This document shows positions 1-8,020 of a stretch of 64,000 nucleotides of DNA, piece by piece. This DNA is from Pseudomonas lutea (GTDB lineage Bacteria; Pseudomonadota; Gammaproteobacteria; Pseudomonadales; Pseudomonadaceae). The notes under the pieces were generated by a model. The model saw nothing but the letters and a program-made list of their open reading frames with translations, made no database searches and was not told the DNA's origin. A program made the position numbers and the translations under genes. Where the stretch lies: the NCBI RefSeq assembly GCF_000759445.1, contig NZ_JRMB01000001.1:992001-1056000 (forward strand). The letters run 5' to 3'. Numbering within the stretch: position 1 is the first letter of the stretch; every line of letters starts with the position of its first letter.

Positions 1-2004
1 GCCCGGGTTGATGCGCGGTACCACATTGAGGATCACCCCGGTCTGCAGGTATTCGACGCTGCTCAGGGTGGTGTTGGAAACGCCGGTGTTGACCGTTGTC
101 TGGCTGATGGGAATGTTGTCGCCAACCTGAATCTGCGCGTTCTCGTTGTTCATCACCACCAGCGACGGCGCCGACAAGACCTGAGTGCGGCCATTGGTTT
201 CCAGCGCGTGAATCGCCACTTGCAGGTTAGTGCTGACGAAAGAATAGAACAGCGAATCGGTGGCCCCGAGCCCGGCACCACCTCTGCCCAGCGCGCCTTG
301 ACTGCCGGGGGTATTGGCCACCGTGGTGCTGGTGGAATTGCCAGCCAGACGGCCGAGGTACCACTGAACCCCTTGGTCGAGCTCGCCGGTCAGCTTGACC
401 TCCAGGATTCGCGTCTCGATCTGCACCTGCAGTGGCGCGTTATCCAGGCGTTTGATAGCGGCTTCGATCTCTTTCCACTGCGCCGGGCGGGTACGCACCA
501 ACAGTTGGTTACTGCTTTTCTGCGCAGAGATGCGCGTCGTGGCATCCAGGCCCTTTTGTGCGGTGCCCGTGGCGTCGCTCGCCGAGCCCGAGGCCGAGTT
601 GTCGTCTGAGCCGGCATCGCTGCTCGCGTCAGCATCTTGCTCTGGCTCATCGTCCGCACTCGTCGTGCCCTGAGCCATGCTGTTTTGAGACATCCCGTTC
701 TGGGCCATGCCACCCTGGGCGCCGCCGCTCAGCCCGGTGCCCGAACTCATTCCCGTTCCCGCCCCGACGCCGCCTGACGTGCCCCCCGTCAAGGACGACA
801 TCGACCGGGTGCGCAGGCCCGGCGCCACTTTGGCAGCCGCTTCCTCCCTGACGGCCCCAGTGCCATAAATCTGCTTGAGGTACCTGGCCAGGTCAGTGGC
901 CTTCATGTTGCGCACGTCGTAGACGTAAAGCTGCGGTTCGTTGCCGCCACCCTCATCGATGGTACGAATCCACGTCCCCACCTCGTTCAGGTATTCCGGC
1001 TGGGACGAGAATGCCACCACCGAATTGGTCCGCTCGATCGGCAGAAACCGCACCATCCCCGCCAGCGGCATGCCGCTGTCCGGTCCGAACAGCTTTTGCA
1101 GCTGGGGCATCAACTCGCTCACCGACGCGCGTTGCAGGCCAAACACGCCAACCGACATGCCCTTGAGCCAGTCAACGTCGAAGGTGTCGATGGTCTGCTG
1201 ATAGTTGGCCAGTTCCTCGGAGGTGCCGGCCAGGCTCAATACGTTGCGCGCCGGGTCGACCAGCAGAAAAGCATTCTCCCGGGCGAACGGCTTGAGCAGC
1301 TTTTGCATTTCAGTGGCAGAGATATAGCGCAGCGGGAACAGCCGCGCCGACAACCCGGCCGAGGGCTGAGCCACGGCCATTTCCGGGACCAGCTTGCCGG
1401 CGATGGCCTGGCTGGCGGGCAGAATCACGTAGCGGTTGCCCTGGCGAATCATTGCGTTGTCGGTCCAGGACAGCAGCGTCTCCAGAATCGACAGCGCCTG
1501 CTGCGGGTTTACCGGCCGCGATGTGGAAAAGCTCACCTCGCCTTTCACCCCTTGGGCAGTCGTGTAGCTCTCGTGAAGCATGTCGCCAAGAATGCTGTTG
1601 ACCACCGCTTCGATGGGCTGGTTGGCGAAGTTGAACACGATGTCGCCCGCGGCGGCCTGGGGCACTGCAGCCGCGGACGTGGGTGTTTTCACAAAACGTT
1701 GTGTGCCCCTGATGATCTGGCGAGTGCCGGTGCTGGCAGTTGATGCCCCCGTTTGACCTGCCTGCGGCTGCGCGGCTATTGGCTCGCTGCCCGCTTCGAT
1801 ACGCGGATCGATCGGCGCACGCTGGGTGCCGGTGCCGTCCAGGGCCTCGCGCAGCATGCCGTTGTCCGCTTCCAGCGTGGTGGGGGATGTCGTACAGCCC
1901 GCCAGCGCGACCGCCGCCGCCAGGCACAACATGGGGGAACGCAATGTGGCGCCAGGGTTGGAATGCCGGAGGCGACGCAGGGAGGGATTACGGGGCAGAG
2001 TCAT
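1..2004 (-). CDS. gspD: Type II secretion secretin GspD, lipoprotein type (partial, C-terminus outside window)
   Basis: This is the outer-membrane secretin channel of a type II secretion system. I translated it from the ATG at 2004; about 668 residues lie inside the window and the end lies beyond base 1. The N-terminus is basic and then hydrophobic, ending in a lipobox (ALAGC, Cys about 37), so it should be a lipid-anchored, self-piloting liposecretin of the HxcQ type. An N0 domain follows (about 120-200), then N1, N2 and N3 domains, and the start of the secretin barrel from about 500. A roughly 100-residue Gly/Ser/Met-rich then acidic stretch (about 390-485) interrupts N3. The start overlaps the end of the gspN/C-like gene by 17 bp. 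An internal ATG at 1932 would also keep a signal peptide. The family call is firm; the lipid anchor is inferred from the motif. Confidence 0.93.
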   Translation of the reverse strand, partial: MTLPRNPSLRRLRHSNPGATLRSPMLCLAAAVALAGCTTSPTTLEADNGMLREALDGTGTQRAPIDPRIEAGSEPIAAQPQAGQTGASTASTGTRQIIRGTQRFVKTPTSAAAVPQAAAGDIVFNFANQPIEAVVNSILGDMLHESYTTAQGVKGEVSFSTSRPVNPQQALSILETLLSWTDNAMIRQGNRYVILPASQAIAGKLVPEMAVAQPSAGLSARLFPLRYISATEMQKLLKPFARENAFLLVDPARNVLSLAGTSEELANYQQTIDTFDVDWLKGMSVGVFGLQRASVSELMPQLQKLFGPDSGMPLAGMVRFLPIERTNSVVAFSSQPEYLNEVGTWIRTIDEGGGNEPQLYVYDVRNMKATDLARYLKQIYGTGAVREEAAAKVAPGLRTRSMSSLTGGTSGGVGAGTGMSSGTGLSGGAQGGMAQNGMSQNSMAQGTTSADDEPEQDADASSDAGSDDNSASGSASDATGTAQKGLDATTRISAQKSSNQLLVRTRPAQWKEIEAAIKRLDNAPLQVQIETRILEVKLTGELDQGVQWYLGRLAGNSTSTTVANTPGSQGALGRGGAGLGATDSLFYSFVSTNLQVAIHALETNGRTQVLSAPSLVVMNNENAQIQVGDNIPISQTTVNTGVSNTTLSSVEYLQTGVILNVVPRINPG

Positions 2005-2524
2005 GGAGGTCTTCACGGGAAAGGGAAAGCGGAGGTCGGGATGAAGGCGCAGGCAATCTCGGGCGCTGGACCGTCAATGTTTCGTGGCGCTCGCCGAGGC
2101 TGAACGTCGCGCTGGTCGGGGTGATGGCGTCGAGCGTCCAGCCACTTGGCAACTGCCCGTTGAGGCGCACTTTCAGTGCCGGCCCATTGGCGGGTTTGAT
2201 GAACGCCAGCTGCACATCGGCGTTGTACAACACGCCGGTCAGGGTCAGGCCGTTGAGGCTGGACGCCGCCGGGTTGGATAGCCCGGCGTTGTCGGGGTGA
2301 CGGTCAGGGCTGAACAGCGGCGCCTGCCAGGCATTGGCCAGGCTGGACAGCACCGGGCGCGGCAACACCGTCGCGGTTGCCACGATCAATGGACGCGAAG
2401 CCGTTTGCGCAGGCAACCAGTCGACGGCGCGCCACGTGCCGTCCAGCACCAGACCAATCAATGTCAGCAACACTAGCGCAATGCCCAGGAGCAGGCCGTC
2501 GACACGTTTCAGAGTGTTTTTCAT
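1988..2524 (-). CDS. Type II secretion inner-membrane protein, GspC/GspN-like
   Basis: A 178-residue bitopic protein with a short cytoplasmic N-terminus, one membrane segment (about 11-29) and a periplasmic part. The periplasmic part resembles the homology region of GspC/HxcP, which contacts the secretin N0 domain: residues about 90-160 contain the repeated beta-type LNGLTLTGVL and WTLDAI signatures. Its place directly before gspD fits a GspC role, linking the inner-membrane platform to the secretin. Pseudomonas annotations often call this gene GspN. No PDZ domain is visible, as expected for this short form. Its ATG overlaps the gspM stop by 4 bp, so translation is probably coupled. Confidence 0.8.
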   Translation of the reverse strand: MKNTLKRVDGLLLGIALVLLTLIGLVLDGTWRAVDWLPAQTASRPLIVATATVLPRPVLSSLANAWQAPLFSPDRHPDNAGLSNPAASSLNGLTLTGVLYNADVQLAFIKPANGPALKVRLNGQLPSGWTLDAITPTSATFSLGERHETLTVQRPRLPAPSSRPPLSLSREDLHDSAP

Positions 2525-3144
2525 GGCGTGACCTGCGCAGCTGCGGGCTCAAGGGCAACGGGCTGCAGATAGCCACGGATCAGCAGTTGCACCGTCAGTC
2601 GCCCTGCCCCGCCTTTGCCAGGCGCAGCGGTAGCGCGGCGTATGCCCATGTGATCGATGAACAGCAGCGGGCGCTGGTACTCCAGCGCGTGCAAGACACT
2701 CATCAGTGGCTCAATGGCGCACTCCAGCGTGACGCTGACCTTGATCTGACGAAACGGCTCGCTGGCGTCCTGTTCCGGTGTGATCGGCATGCGCTGGGTC
2801 AACTGACAGCCGGGGCCGCTCGTCTTCTGGGCAGCAATTACGTCCGCGACGTGCTGCATCAGGTCGGCGGCAACGGCGCTCGGGTCGGCGCCGGGGAGCA
2901 GGCTTGCGCCATTGGCCGGATCTTCCTCGGCGGTCTGCAAGGCGGCGTGCAAAGGTTCACGCTGCAACAGCAGAGCGGCGTAGCGCTGCTGTTGGGACCT
3001 CAGCTGGCGGGTTTCTTCGGCGATGTCCCGCAGCGGGCCGGTGAACCAGCTGTCGATGAGCAGCCAGTAACCAGCGCCGATTACCAGCGCGAGGATGATC
3101 AGGGCCGCGCCGCGGCGTTCACGGGGTGTCAGCGTGCGGCGCAT
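2521..3144 (-). CDS. gspM: Type II secretion protein GspM
   Basis: A 207-residue inner-membrane assembly-platform protein. A basic N-terminus (MRRTLTPRERRG) precedes one membrane segment at about 14-32. A short coiled coil and a periplasmic ferredoxin-like fold region follow. GspM partners GspL and connects the ATPase to the pseudopilus machinery. I chose the ATG at 3144 because the upstream in-frame extension to 3261 lies inside gspL and reads as non-coding. With this start the gene overlaps the gspL end by 26 bp and overlaps the next gene by 4 bp. Sequence conservation in GspM is always low, so the call rests on topology and position in the operon. Confidence 0.85.
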   Translation of the reverse strand: MRRTLTPRERRGAALIILALVIGAGYWLLIDSWFTGPLRDIAEETRQLRSQQQRYAALLLQREPLHAALQTAEEDPANGASLLPGADPSAVAADLMQHVADVIAAQKTSGPGCQLTQRMPITPEQDASEPFRQIKVSVTLECAIEPLMSVLHALEYQRPLLFIDHMGIRRATAAPGKGGAGRLTVQLLIRGYLQPVALEPAAAQVTP

Positions 3145-4174
3145 CGGCGGCCTCCTGGTGCAAACGGGCGTGGAGCGCAAACCGGTCTTTGCCGGTATCG
3201 GGGTCAGGCTGAATGACGCCTTGAAACTGAGGGTTTTCCAGGCTGCGGCAAGCCTTTGCACGGCCGATCAAGGCACTGGCCCGGGCGCTCTGGCCAGACA
3301 TCGACACGTCGGCGGCATCGACTTCGACTTGATCGAGCCAGGTGTCATCGGGCAGGCAGGCGGTCAGCTCGCTCAACAGCGCGGCCAGGGTTGTCTGCGC
3401 GCGCTTGCGGCGACTCAGGTAGTCAGCAGCGCCCTGCGTGTTAGCCAGCTGCTGGCGCAGTTGCTGAACCTCGGGCACCTGAGCTTTTTGCGCATGCACC
3501 GTGTCACGCATGGCAGCCAGCCGTTGCTGACGGTCGTTGACCCACGCCGCCATCAGCGTGATCAGCAACACACCACAGGCGGCCACCAGTACGCGGCGCC
3601 GACCGGTGCCGGGGTGTGGGTTCAACGGACGTGCCGATGCCGGGAGCAGATCGACGCCCAAGGGCGTGCCGTCTTGCGCGCAGACGTCCACACACTCCGG
3701 CGTCAGACCCCGGACGGCGCAGTCCGCCAGAATGCCCTGCAGCCGCTCCCGGGCAATCGCAACCAGGGTGATCTGCAACCATCCACCGCTGCGACCGTCC
3801 TGGCGTACGACGTAATGCAGATGGTCGCGCGGGTATGGCGTGTACTTGTCCAGCTCGTAGCCGACCACCGCCGTGAGGTCTCGCGCCGCAGCTGCGGGCA
3901 GTTGCAGACGGTGGATCATCACCGTCGTCGCCGGCAGCAAGAGCACCTGTCGGGCGCCAGGCTGAGCCTCAGACGCTGCCGCGTCGAAAGGCCAGCGGTG
4001 GCGCTGCACCTGTGGCGGCGCGCCGAGCCGATGGCGCAGGCCTGACGGCAGGCACTGGCGCAACTCGTCCAGCCACAGCTGCCACGCGCGTTGTGCCCTG
4101 CTGCCGCGCCAGCGGCGTTCAACCGTTGCCAGGCAATCCCGGACCCGTGCCGAGGGTGAAAGTAATGAGTTCAT
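3119..4174 (-). CDS. gspL: Type II secretion protein GspL
   Basis: A 351-residue bitopic protein. The cytoplasmic actin-like half (about 1-190) includes the GYELDKYTPYP motif typical of GspL and PilM-like proteins, which in family members binds the GspE N-terminus. One membrane segment follows at about 203-222, then a periplasmic coiled coil and a PilN/GspL-like ferredoxin fold. It recruits the GspE ATPase to the membrane. The ATG at 4174 overlaps the gspK stop codon by 4 bp and was preferred to the TTG at 4183. Confidence 0.92.
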   Translation of the reverse strand: MNSLLSPSARVRDCLATVERRWRGSRAQRAWQLWLDELRQCLPSGLRHRLGAPPQVQRHRWPFDAAASEAQPGARQVLLLPATTVMIHRLQLPAAAARDLTAVVGYELDKYTPYPRDHLHYVVRQDGRSGGWLQITLVAIARERLQGILADCAVRGLTPECVDVCAQDGTPLGVDLLPASARPLNPHPGTGRRRVLVAACGVLLITLMAAWVNDRQQRLAAMRDTVHAQKAQVPEVQQLRQQLANTQGAADYLSRRKRAQTTLAALLSELTACLPDDTWLDQVEVDAADVSMSGQSARASALIGRAKACRSLENPQFQGVIQPDPDTGKDRFALHARLHQEAADAPHADTP

Positions 4175-4902
4175 TCTTGCCAACGCAACACCCGATAAGG
4201 CTGAGCGTTACCCTCCGATGGGGACAGTAGAACGGTGGTTTGAAGACGGGCGACCACGCCGCCCGGCAGTTGCGCACGGCTGTCGATGCTCAGCACACTG
4301 CCGGCATCGGCGTCATGGCCGCCCGGGTTTGTTTGCAATGGCAGGCCCAGCGCGCCGCGCAGCAAGTACGAAGCAAACGCGGCGTCCGGGCGCGACAGGC
4401 CGCTCCACAGCGTGACGTGGGGGGCCATGCACCCGTACAGGGTCTGAGTCATGCCCGGCAGCTGGCGCAATTCCTCGATGACCCGCAGCGGGGTAGCGCC
4501 ATTTGCCAGCCGCGCCTGCAACGCCCGGCTCAGGCGCAGCGCCTGACCACGCTCGGCCCCACAGGCCTGCGCCACGCGGCTGACGTCCTCGGCGCTGGCA
4601 GCGTTCAGGTCCAGCTTGCCGCGTTCGCTGCTCACACTGACCTCCAGCTGCGCATCGTCGAATGCCAACGGGACGACGCGGCCATCGGCCATCCAGCGCG
4701 GGCGGTGACGGGTATCCAGCACTGCTTGCAACGCGAGACTCACGCCGGCCTGGGCCGCCAGCAGCGCCTGGGTATGCTGGCGCTGCCAGGCGGCCTGACG
4801 ATTCTCCAGTTGAACCCAGCCGGCCAGCCCGCCAAGCAGCAGGCTCAGCGTGGCCAAGGTCCAGAGCACCAGCAGCAGTGCGACCCCGCGCTGCGCCCTC
4901 AT
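4171..4902 (-). CDS. gspK: Minor pseudopilin GspK
   Basis: A 243-residue protein, larger than the other pseudopilins as expected for GspK, which caps the pseudopilus tip with GspI and GspJ. It starts with a short basic leader ending RG, then a hydrophobic helix (VALLLVLWTLATL). The conserved Glu5 of other pseudopilins is absent, which is normal for GspK. The LDLNAASAEDVSRV stretch matches the helix-hairpin-helix-like alpha domain of the family (helical insert about 100-165). It overlaps gspJ and gspL by 4 bp each. Processing must rely on a prepilin peptidase encoded elsewhere, since none lies in the window. Confidence 0.92.
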   Translation of the reverse strand: MRAQRGVALLLVLWTLATLSLLLGGLAGWVQLENRQAAWQRQHTQALLAAQAGVSLALQAVLDTRHRPRWMADGRVVPLAFDDAQLEVSVSSERGKLDLNAASAEDVSRVAQACGAERGQALRLSRALQARLANGATPLRVIEELRQLPGMTQTLYGCMAPHVTLWSGLSRPDAAFASYLLRGALGLPLQTNPGGHDADAGSVLSIDSRAQLPGGVVARLQTTVLLSPSEGNAQPYRVLRWQE

Positions 4903-5537
4903 TTGCCCTCACCCGTGACTGAACCCGAGCCGCCGCCCGACAGATCAAGACGCAAGGCGATGACTTCTTCAGGCCAGCCCACCGCGCCGTCCAGTTGCAC
5001 CTTGACGCGCACGGTGCCCGGCAAGCGGTTGGGCCAGGGCCACGCATCGAGCCAGCCGGTGGGTTTCCCTTCCGGCGTTGCGCCGCGATAGCTCAGTGCC
5101 AGGCCTCGGACCCCATGCAGCAGCACCTGTGGCTCGCCCCACGCGCGCAACACGTCGTCCTGCACCTGAGCAAACGCAATCTGCATCCATTGCTGCGCTG
5201 GCGGCCCTGCCAGCTCAATTGTGTGCAACTGAATGCCGCCGCCGAGATTGCCCGGCAGGGTCGCGACGAACTGCAAGCGCTGCGATGAACCGACGAACAA
5301 CCCGGCACCGGAAGCGCCGTTGTCGGCGAGGTCCAGCGGCAGCGCCTGGCTGATGGCCTGACGCAAGAAGCCCTGGGCTGCCCGCCGCTCGTCCAGCCGC
5401 GTGGCGTAACGATCGGCCTTCATCACTGCGCGGTTGGTCCCCACCAGCGCGCCGCCCACCAGTGTCAGCAAGACCGCCAGCAGGCTGAGGACGATCAGGA
5501 TTTCCAAGAAAGTGAAGCCGCCCTGTCGCCTGTTCAT
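4899..5537 (-). CDS. gspJ: Minor pseudopilin GspJ
   Basis: A 212-residue minor pseudopilin. A prepilin peptidase site is visible directly after a basic leader (RRQGG then FTFLEILIVLSLLAVLLTLVGG), with Glu at position +5 of the mature protein. A globular beta-rich domain follows. GspJ forms the pseudopilus tip with GspI and GspK. It has 4-bp overlaps with gspI upstream and gspK downstream. Order and length (about 200) match the family. Confidence 0.93.
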   Translation of the reverse strand: MNRRQGGFTFLEILIVLSLLAVLLTLVGGALVGTNRAVMKADRYATRLDERRAAQGFLRQAISQALPLDLADNGASGAGLFVGSSQRLQFVATLPGNLGGGIQLHTIELAGPPAQQWMQIAFAQVQDDVLRAWGEPQVLLHGVRGLALSYRGATPEGKPTGWLDAWPWPNRLPGTVRVKVQLDGAVGWPEEVIALRLDLSGGGSGSVTGEGK

Positions 5538-5914
5538 CGCGCGCCCGCTCGCGCCGGGTTGACCAGGCGCAGCGTGCTGAAGCGCGCCTGATGCGGCCCT
5601 TCCCTGACGGCCAGTTCAATGCGCAACAGCTGGGGCTGTCCTGGAGCAGCGGGTAACGGCGCCACGTTCATGGCCCACTCAATGCGCCCGTCGACGACGC
5701 CGTCGCTGCGACCCGGCTGCAATACCCCGACAGCCTGCTCGTCGAGCACCGAGCGCGCGACCTGGCTGAGCCGGTCGGCGCGGTCAACCTGTTGCAGCGC
5801 ACGCGCGCTCTGCCCGAACGCCAACAGCAAGACGCCGCTGCACAGCGCCATGATCACCAGTGCGGCAAGCATCTCCAGCAGCGTGAAGCCGGTCTGACGC
5901 GTGCGCAGGGTCAT
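5534..5914 (-). CDS. gspI: Minor pseudopilin GspI
   Basis: A 126-residue minor pseudopilin with leader TRQTG and cleavage before FTLLEMLAALVIMAL, Glu at +5. The short C-terminal domain (about 85 residues) is the usual size for GspI, which nucleates the GspI-J-K tip complex. It lies between gspH and gspJ and overlaps both by 4 bp, indicating coupled translation in one transcript. Confidence 0.92.
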   Translation of the reverse strand: MTLRTRQTGFTLLEMLAALVIMALCSGVLLLAFGQSARALQQVDRADRLSQVARSVLDEQAVGVLQPGRSDGVVDGRIEWAMNVAPLPAAPGQPQLLRIELAVREGPHQARFSTLRLVNPARAGAR

Positions 5915-6348
5915 GGCAGCGATCGGCTCTTGACGCTACCGGTGAGCCAGCCAATGTCGATGCGCGAACGCCGCTCACCCTGAAAAACCACCAGGTTGCC
6001 GCCGCTTGAACTGCCGTCCGGGTAGAAGGCGAACGCTGCGTCCAGATCCGCTGCGGTGTTCAGCTGCACGCCCATGTTCGCCGGCCACTGCCGGGGCGGT
6101 TGGCCTGGCGCCTGGAAGGTGCGGCGGTCCAGGTCGAAACGGGTTTCGCGAGGCTGCCCGCTGATGATCGCTGCACTGCGCGTCGCCCGCAGGGCCTGGA
6201 CCATCTGCCCGAGCAACTGACGTTCGGCGGCCTGCTGCAAACCTTTGTTCAAGCCGAACCCGACCACGGTGATGCCGATGCTCATCAGCACGATGACCAC
6301 CAGCATCTCCAGCAGGGTAAAACCACGGCTTGCTCCGGGCGCGTTCAT
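5911..6348 (-). CDS. gspH: Minor pseudopilin GspH
   Basis: A 145-residue pseudopilin with leader GASRG and mature start FTLLEMLVVIVLMSIGITVVG. The globular region contains a GspH-type pattern of Arg-rich and Gly-rich strands ending in GERRSRIDIGWLTGS. GspH links the GspG shaft to the tip complex. A 9-bp gap separates it from gspG and it overlaps gspI by 4 bp. Confidence 0.9.
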   Translation of the reverse strand: MNAPGASRGFTLLEMLVVIVLMSIGITVVGFGLNKGLQQAAERQLLGQMVQALRATRSAAIISGQPRETRFDLDRRTFQAPGQPPRQWPANMGVQLNTAADLDAAFAFYPDGSSSGGNLVVFQGERRSRIDIGWLTGSVKSRSLP

Positions 6349-6357
6349 GCTCGCCGG

Positions 6358-6786
6358 TTACTCCCAGTTGCCGAGGTCAGCGTTGTAGCCGTCGCCGCCG
6401 GGCTGGCCATCCTGACCGAAGAAGATCAGATCGAACGCACCATGCTGACCTGGAAAGCGGTAGCCGAAGGCATGACCAAACGGGTCTTTCAGATCCGACG
6501 GCTTGGCGTAAGGCCCGGCCCAGCCCGAGGCGTTGGCGGGCCTGGCGAGCATCTGCTGCAGGTCTTTTGGCGGCGAGCCCACGTCCAGCCCGTAGCTTTC
6601 GATCTTCATGCTCAGGCTCGCCAGCTGAGCTTTGCCGGCGCCGTATTTGCCTTTGTCGACGTTACCGCCGACCTGGCGCACGACGATGGTCGCGACGATC
6701 CCCAGCAGCACGATCACGGCGAGCATTTCCAACAGCGTGAAGCCGCGCTGGCGGCGATTTGCAACGGTAAACGGCAGACGGCGCAT
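6358..6786 (-). CDS. gspG: Major pseudopilin GspG
   Basis: A 142-residue major pseudopilin, the shaft subunit of the T2SS pseudopilus. The leader ends RQRG and cleavage before FTLLEMLAVIVLLGI is expected. The C-terminal loop GQDGQPGGDGYNADLGNWE is the calcium-binding signature of GspG. Its length and the LKDPFGHAFGYRFPG segment are typical. It sits 18 bp downstream of gspF. Confidence 0.96.
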   Translation of the reverse strand: MRRLPFTVANRRQRGFTLLEMLAVIVLLGIVATIVVRQVGGNVDKGKYGAGKAQLASLSMKIESYGLDVGSPPKDLQQMLARPANASGWAGPYAKPSDLKDPFGHAFGYRFPGQHGAFDLIFFGQDGQPGGDGYNADLGNWE

Positions 6787-6804
6787 CGGTTCAATCCTCA
6801 GGGT

Positions 6805-8019
6805 TCAAATGTTGCTGGTCAGGCTCATCAGCGGCAGCATGATGGCCAGCATGATCACTGCCACTAGCGCCGCCATGACCACGGTCAGGGTCGGCACCAG
6901 CGCGGCAAGCATGCGGTCGATGCCACGTTTGGCCTCAATGTCGAACACGTCCGCGACCTTGAGCAGCATGGTGTCGAGTTCGCCGGCCTGTTCGCCGACT
7001 TCGATCATTTGCAAGGCCAGGTCCGGCAACAGCGGCTGCTCGCCAAAAGCGCTGGCCAGGGTGCCGCCGCCCTTGACTGACTCACTGGCCTGCTCGACCT
7101 GTTGTTGCAAGGCGCGGTTGCTGCAAACCTGGCGAGCGATGACCAGCGCCTGCAACAACGCCACGCCGTTGCTCAGCAACGTGCCCAGCGTGCGCGCCAG
7201 CCGCGCGGCTTCGATGCGTTGCAGCAATGGCCCGATCACGCGCAGGCGCAACAAGCGCCGGTCACGTCTCAGGCGACGCAGCGGATCGCGCGAACGCAGC
7301 ACAACCGTCCAGATCAAAGCAACAACGCCGCCGAGCAGCATCAGCCCGTCATCGGCGAGGAACTGTCCCAGCCAGAGAATGGCTTGGGTGATGAAGGGAA
7401 TCGGCACGCCCAGGTCGCGGAAGATCGGCACGAATTGCGGCACCACGTACGCCAGCAACAGCGCCAGCGAGCCGAGCACGCCGACCACCAGAAACGCCGG
7501 GTAGATCAGCGCATTGATCACTTCGCCGCGCAGCATCTGGCTGCGTTCCAGGTATTCGCTGAGCTGACGCAAGGTGTTTTCCAGCGCCCCGCCCGCCTCG
7601 CCCGCGCGAACCATGCTGATGTACAGCGGCGAGAACTGTCGGCCCTCTTCTTCCAGAGCAACGGACAACGGCTTGCCGGCCTTGACCTGCTCGCGAATGC
7701 GCTCGATCAGCGCGCGGGTCTGAACCTGCTTTCGGGACTGGCCCGGTTGGCGCAGCAAAATGGTCAGCGACCGTTCGAGGGGTTGGCCGGCGCCCAGCAG
7801 CGTTGCCAGTTGCTGGGTAAAGCTCATCAGCGCCGCGCCGCTCAGTGCGCCTCGGCCGAGTGCCTGGTGCAGGCCGCCCAAGCTCGATGCGTCGATCTGC
7901 AGCACCATCCAGCCGCGCGTGTGCAACAGCGCCACGGCCTGATCACGGTCGGGCGCGTCCAGCAAGCCCTGTTGTTCAGCGCCCTGGCCATCCAGCGCGC
8001 GGTATTTGAACGCACTCAT
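6805..8019 (-). CDS. gspF: Type II secretion inner-membrane platform protein GspF
   Basis: A 404-residue polytopic protein with two T2SSF four-helix cytoplasmic domains (about 65-190 and 270-390) and three membrane segments (about 168-190, 220-240 and 372-395). The N-terminal motif FKYRALDGQGAEQQGLLDA is typical of the GspF/PilC family. It forms the central platform that the GspE ATPase turns or displaces. The ATG follows the gspE stop after one base (TGA-C-ATG), so the two are probably translationally coupled. Confidence 0.95.
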   Translation of the reverse strand: MSAFKYRALDGQGAEQQGLLDAPDRDQAVALLHTRGWMVLQIDASSLGGLHQALGRGALSGAALMSFTQQLATLLGAGQPLERSLTILLRQPGQSRKQVQTRALIERIREQVKAGKPLSVALEEEGRQFSPLYISMVRAGEAGGALENTLRQLSEYLERSQMLRGEVINALIYPAFLVVGVLGSLALLLAYVVPQFVPIFRDLGVPIPFITQAILWLGQFLADDGLMLLGGVVALIWTVVLRSRDPLRRLRRDRRLLRLRVIGPLLQRIEAARLARTLGTLLSNGVALLQALVIARQVCSNRALQQQVEQASESVKGGGTLASAFGEQPLLPDLALQMIEVGEQAGELDTMLLKVADVFDIEAKRGIDRMLAALVPTLTVVMAALVAVIMLAIMLPLMSLTSNI

Positions 8020-8020
8020 G

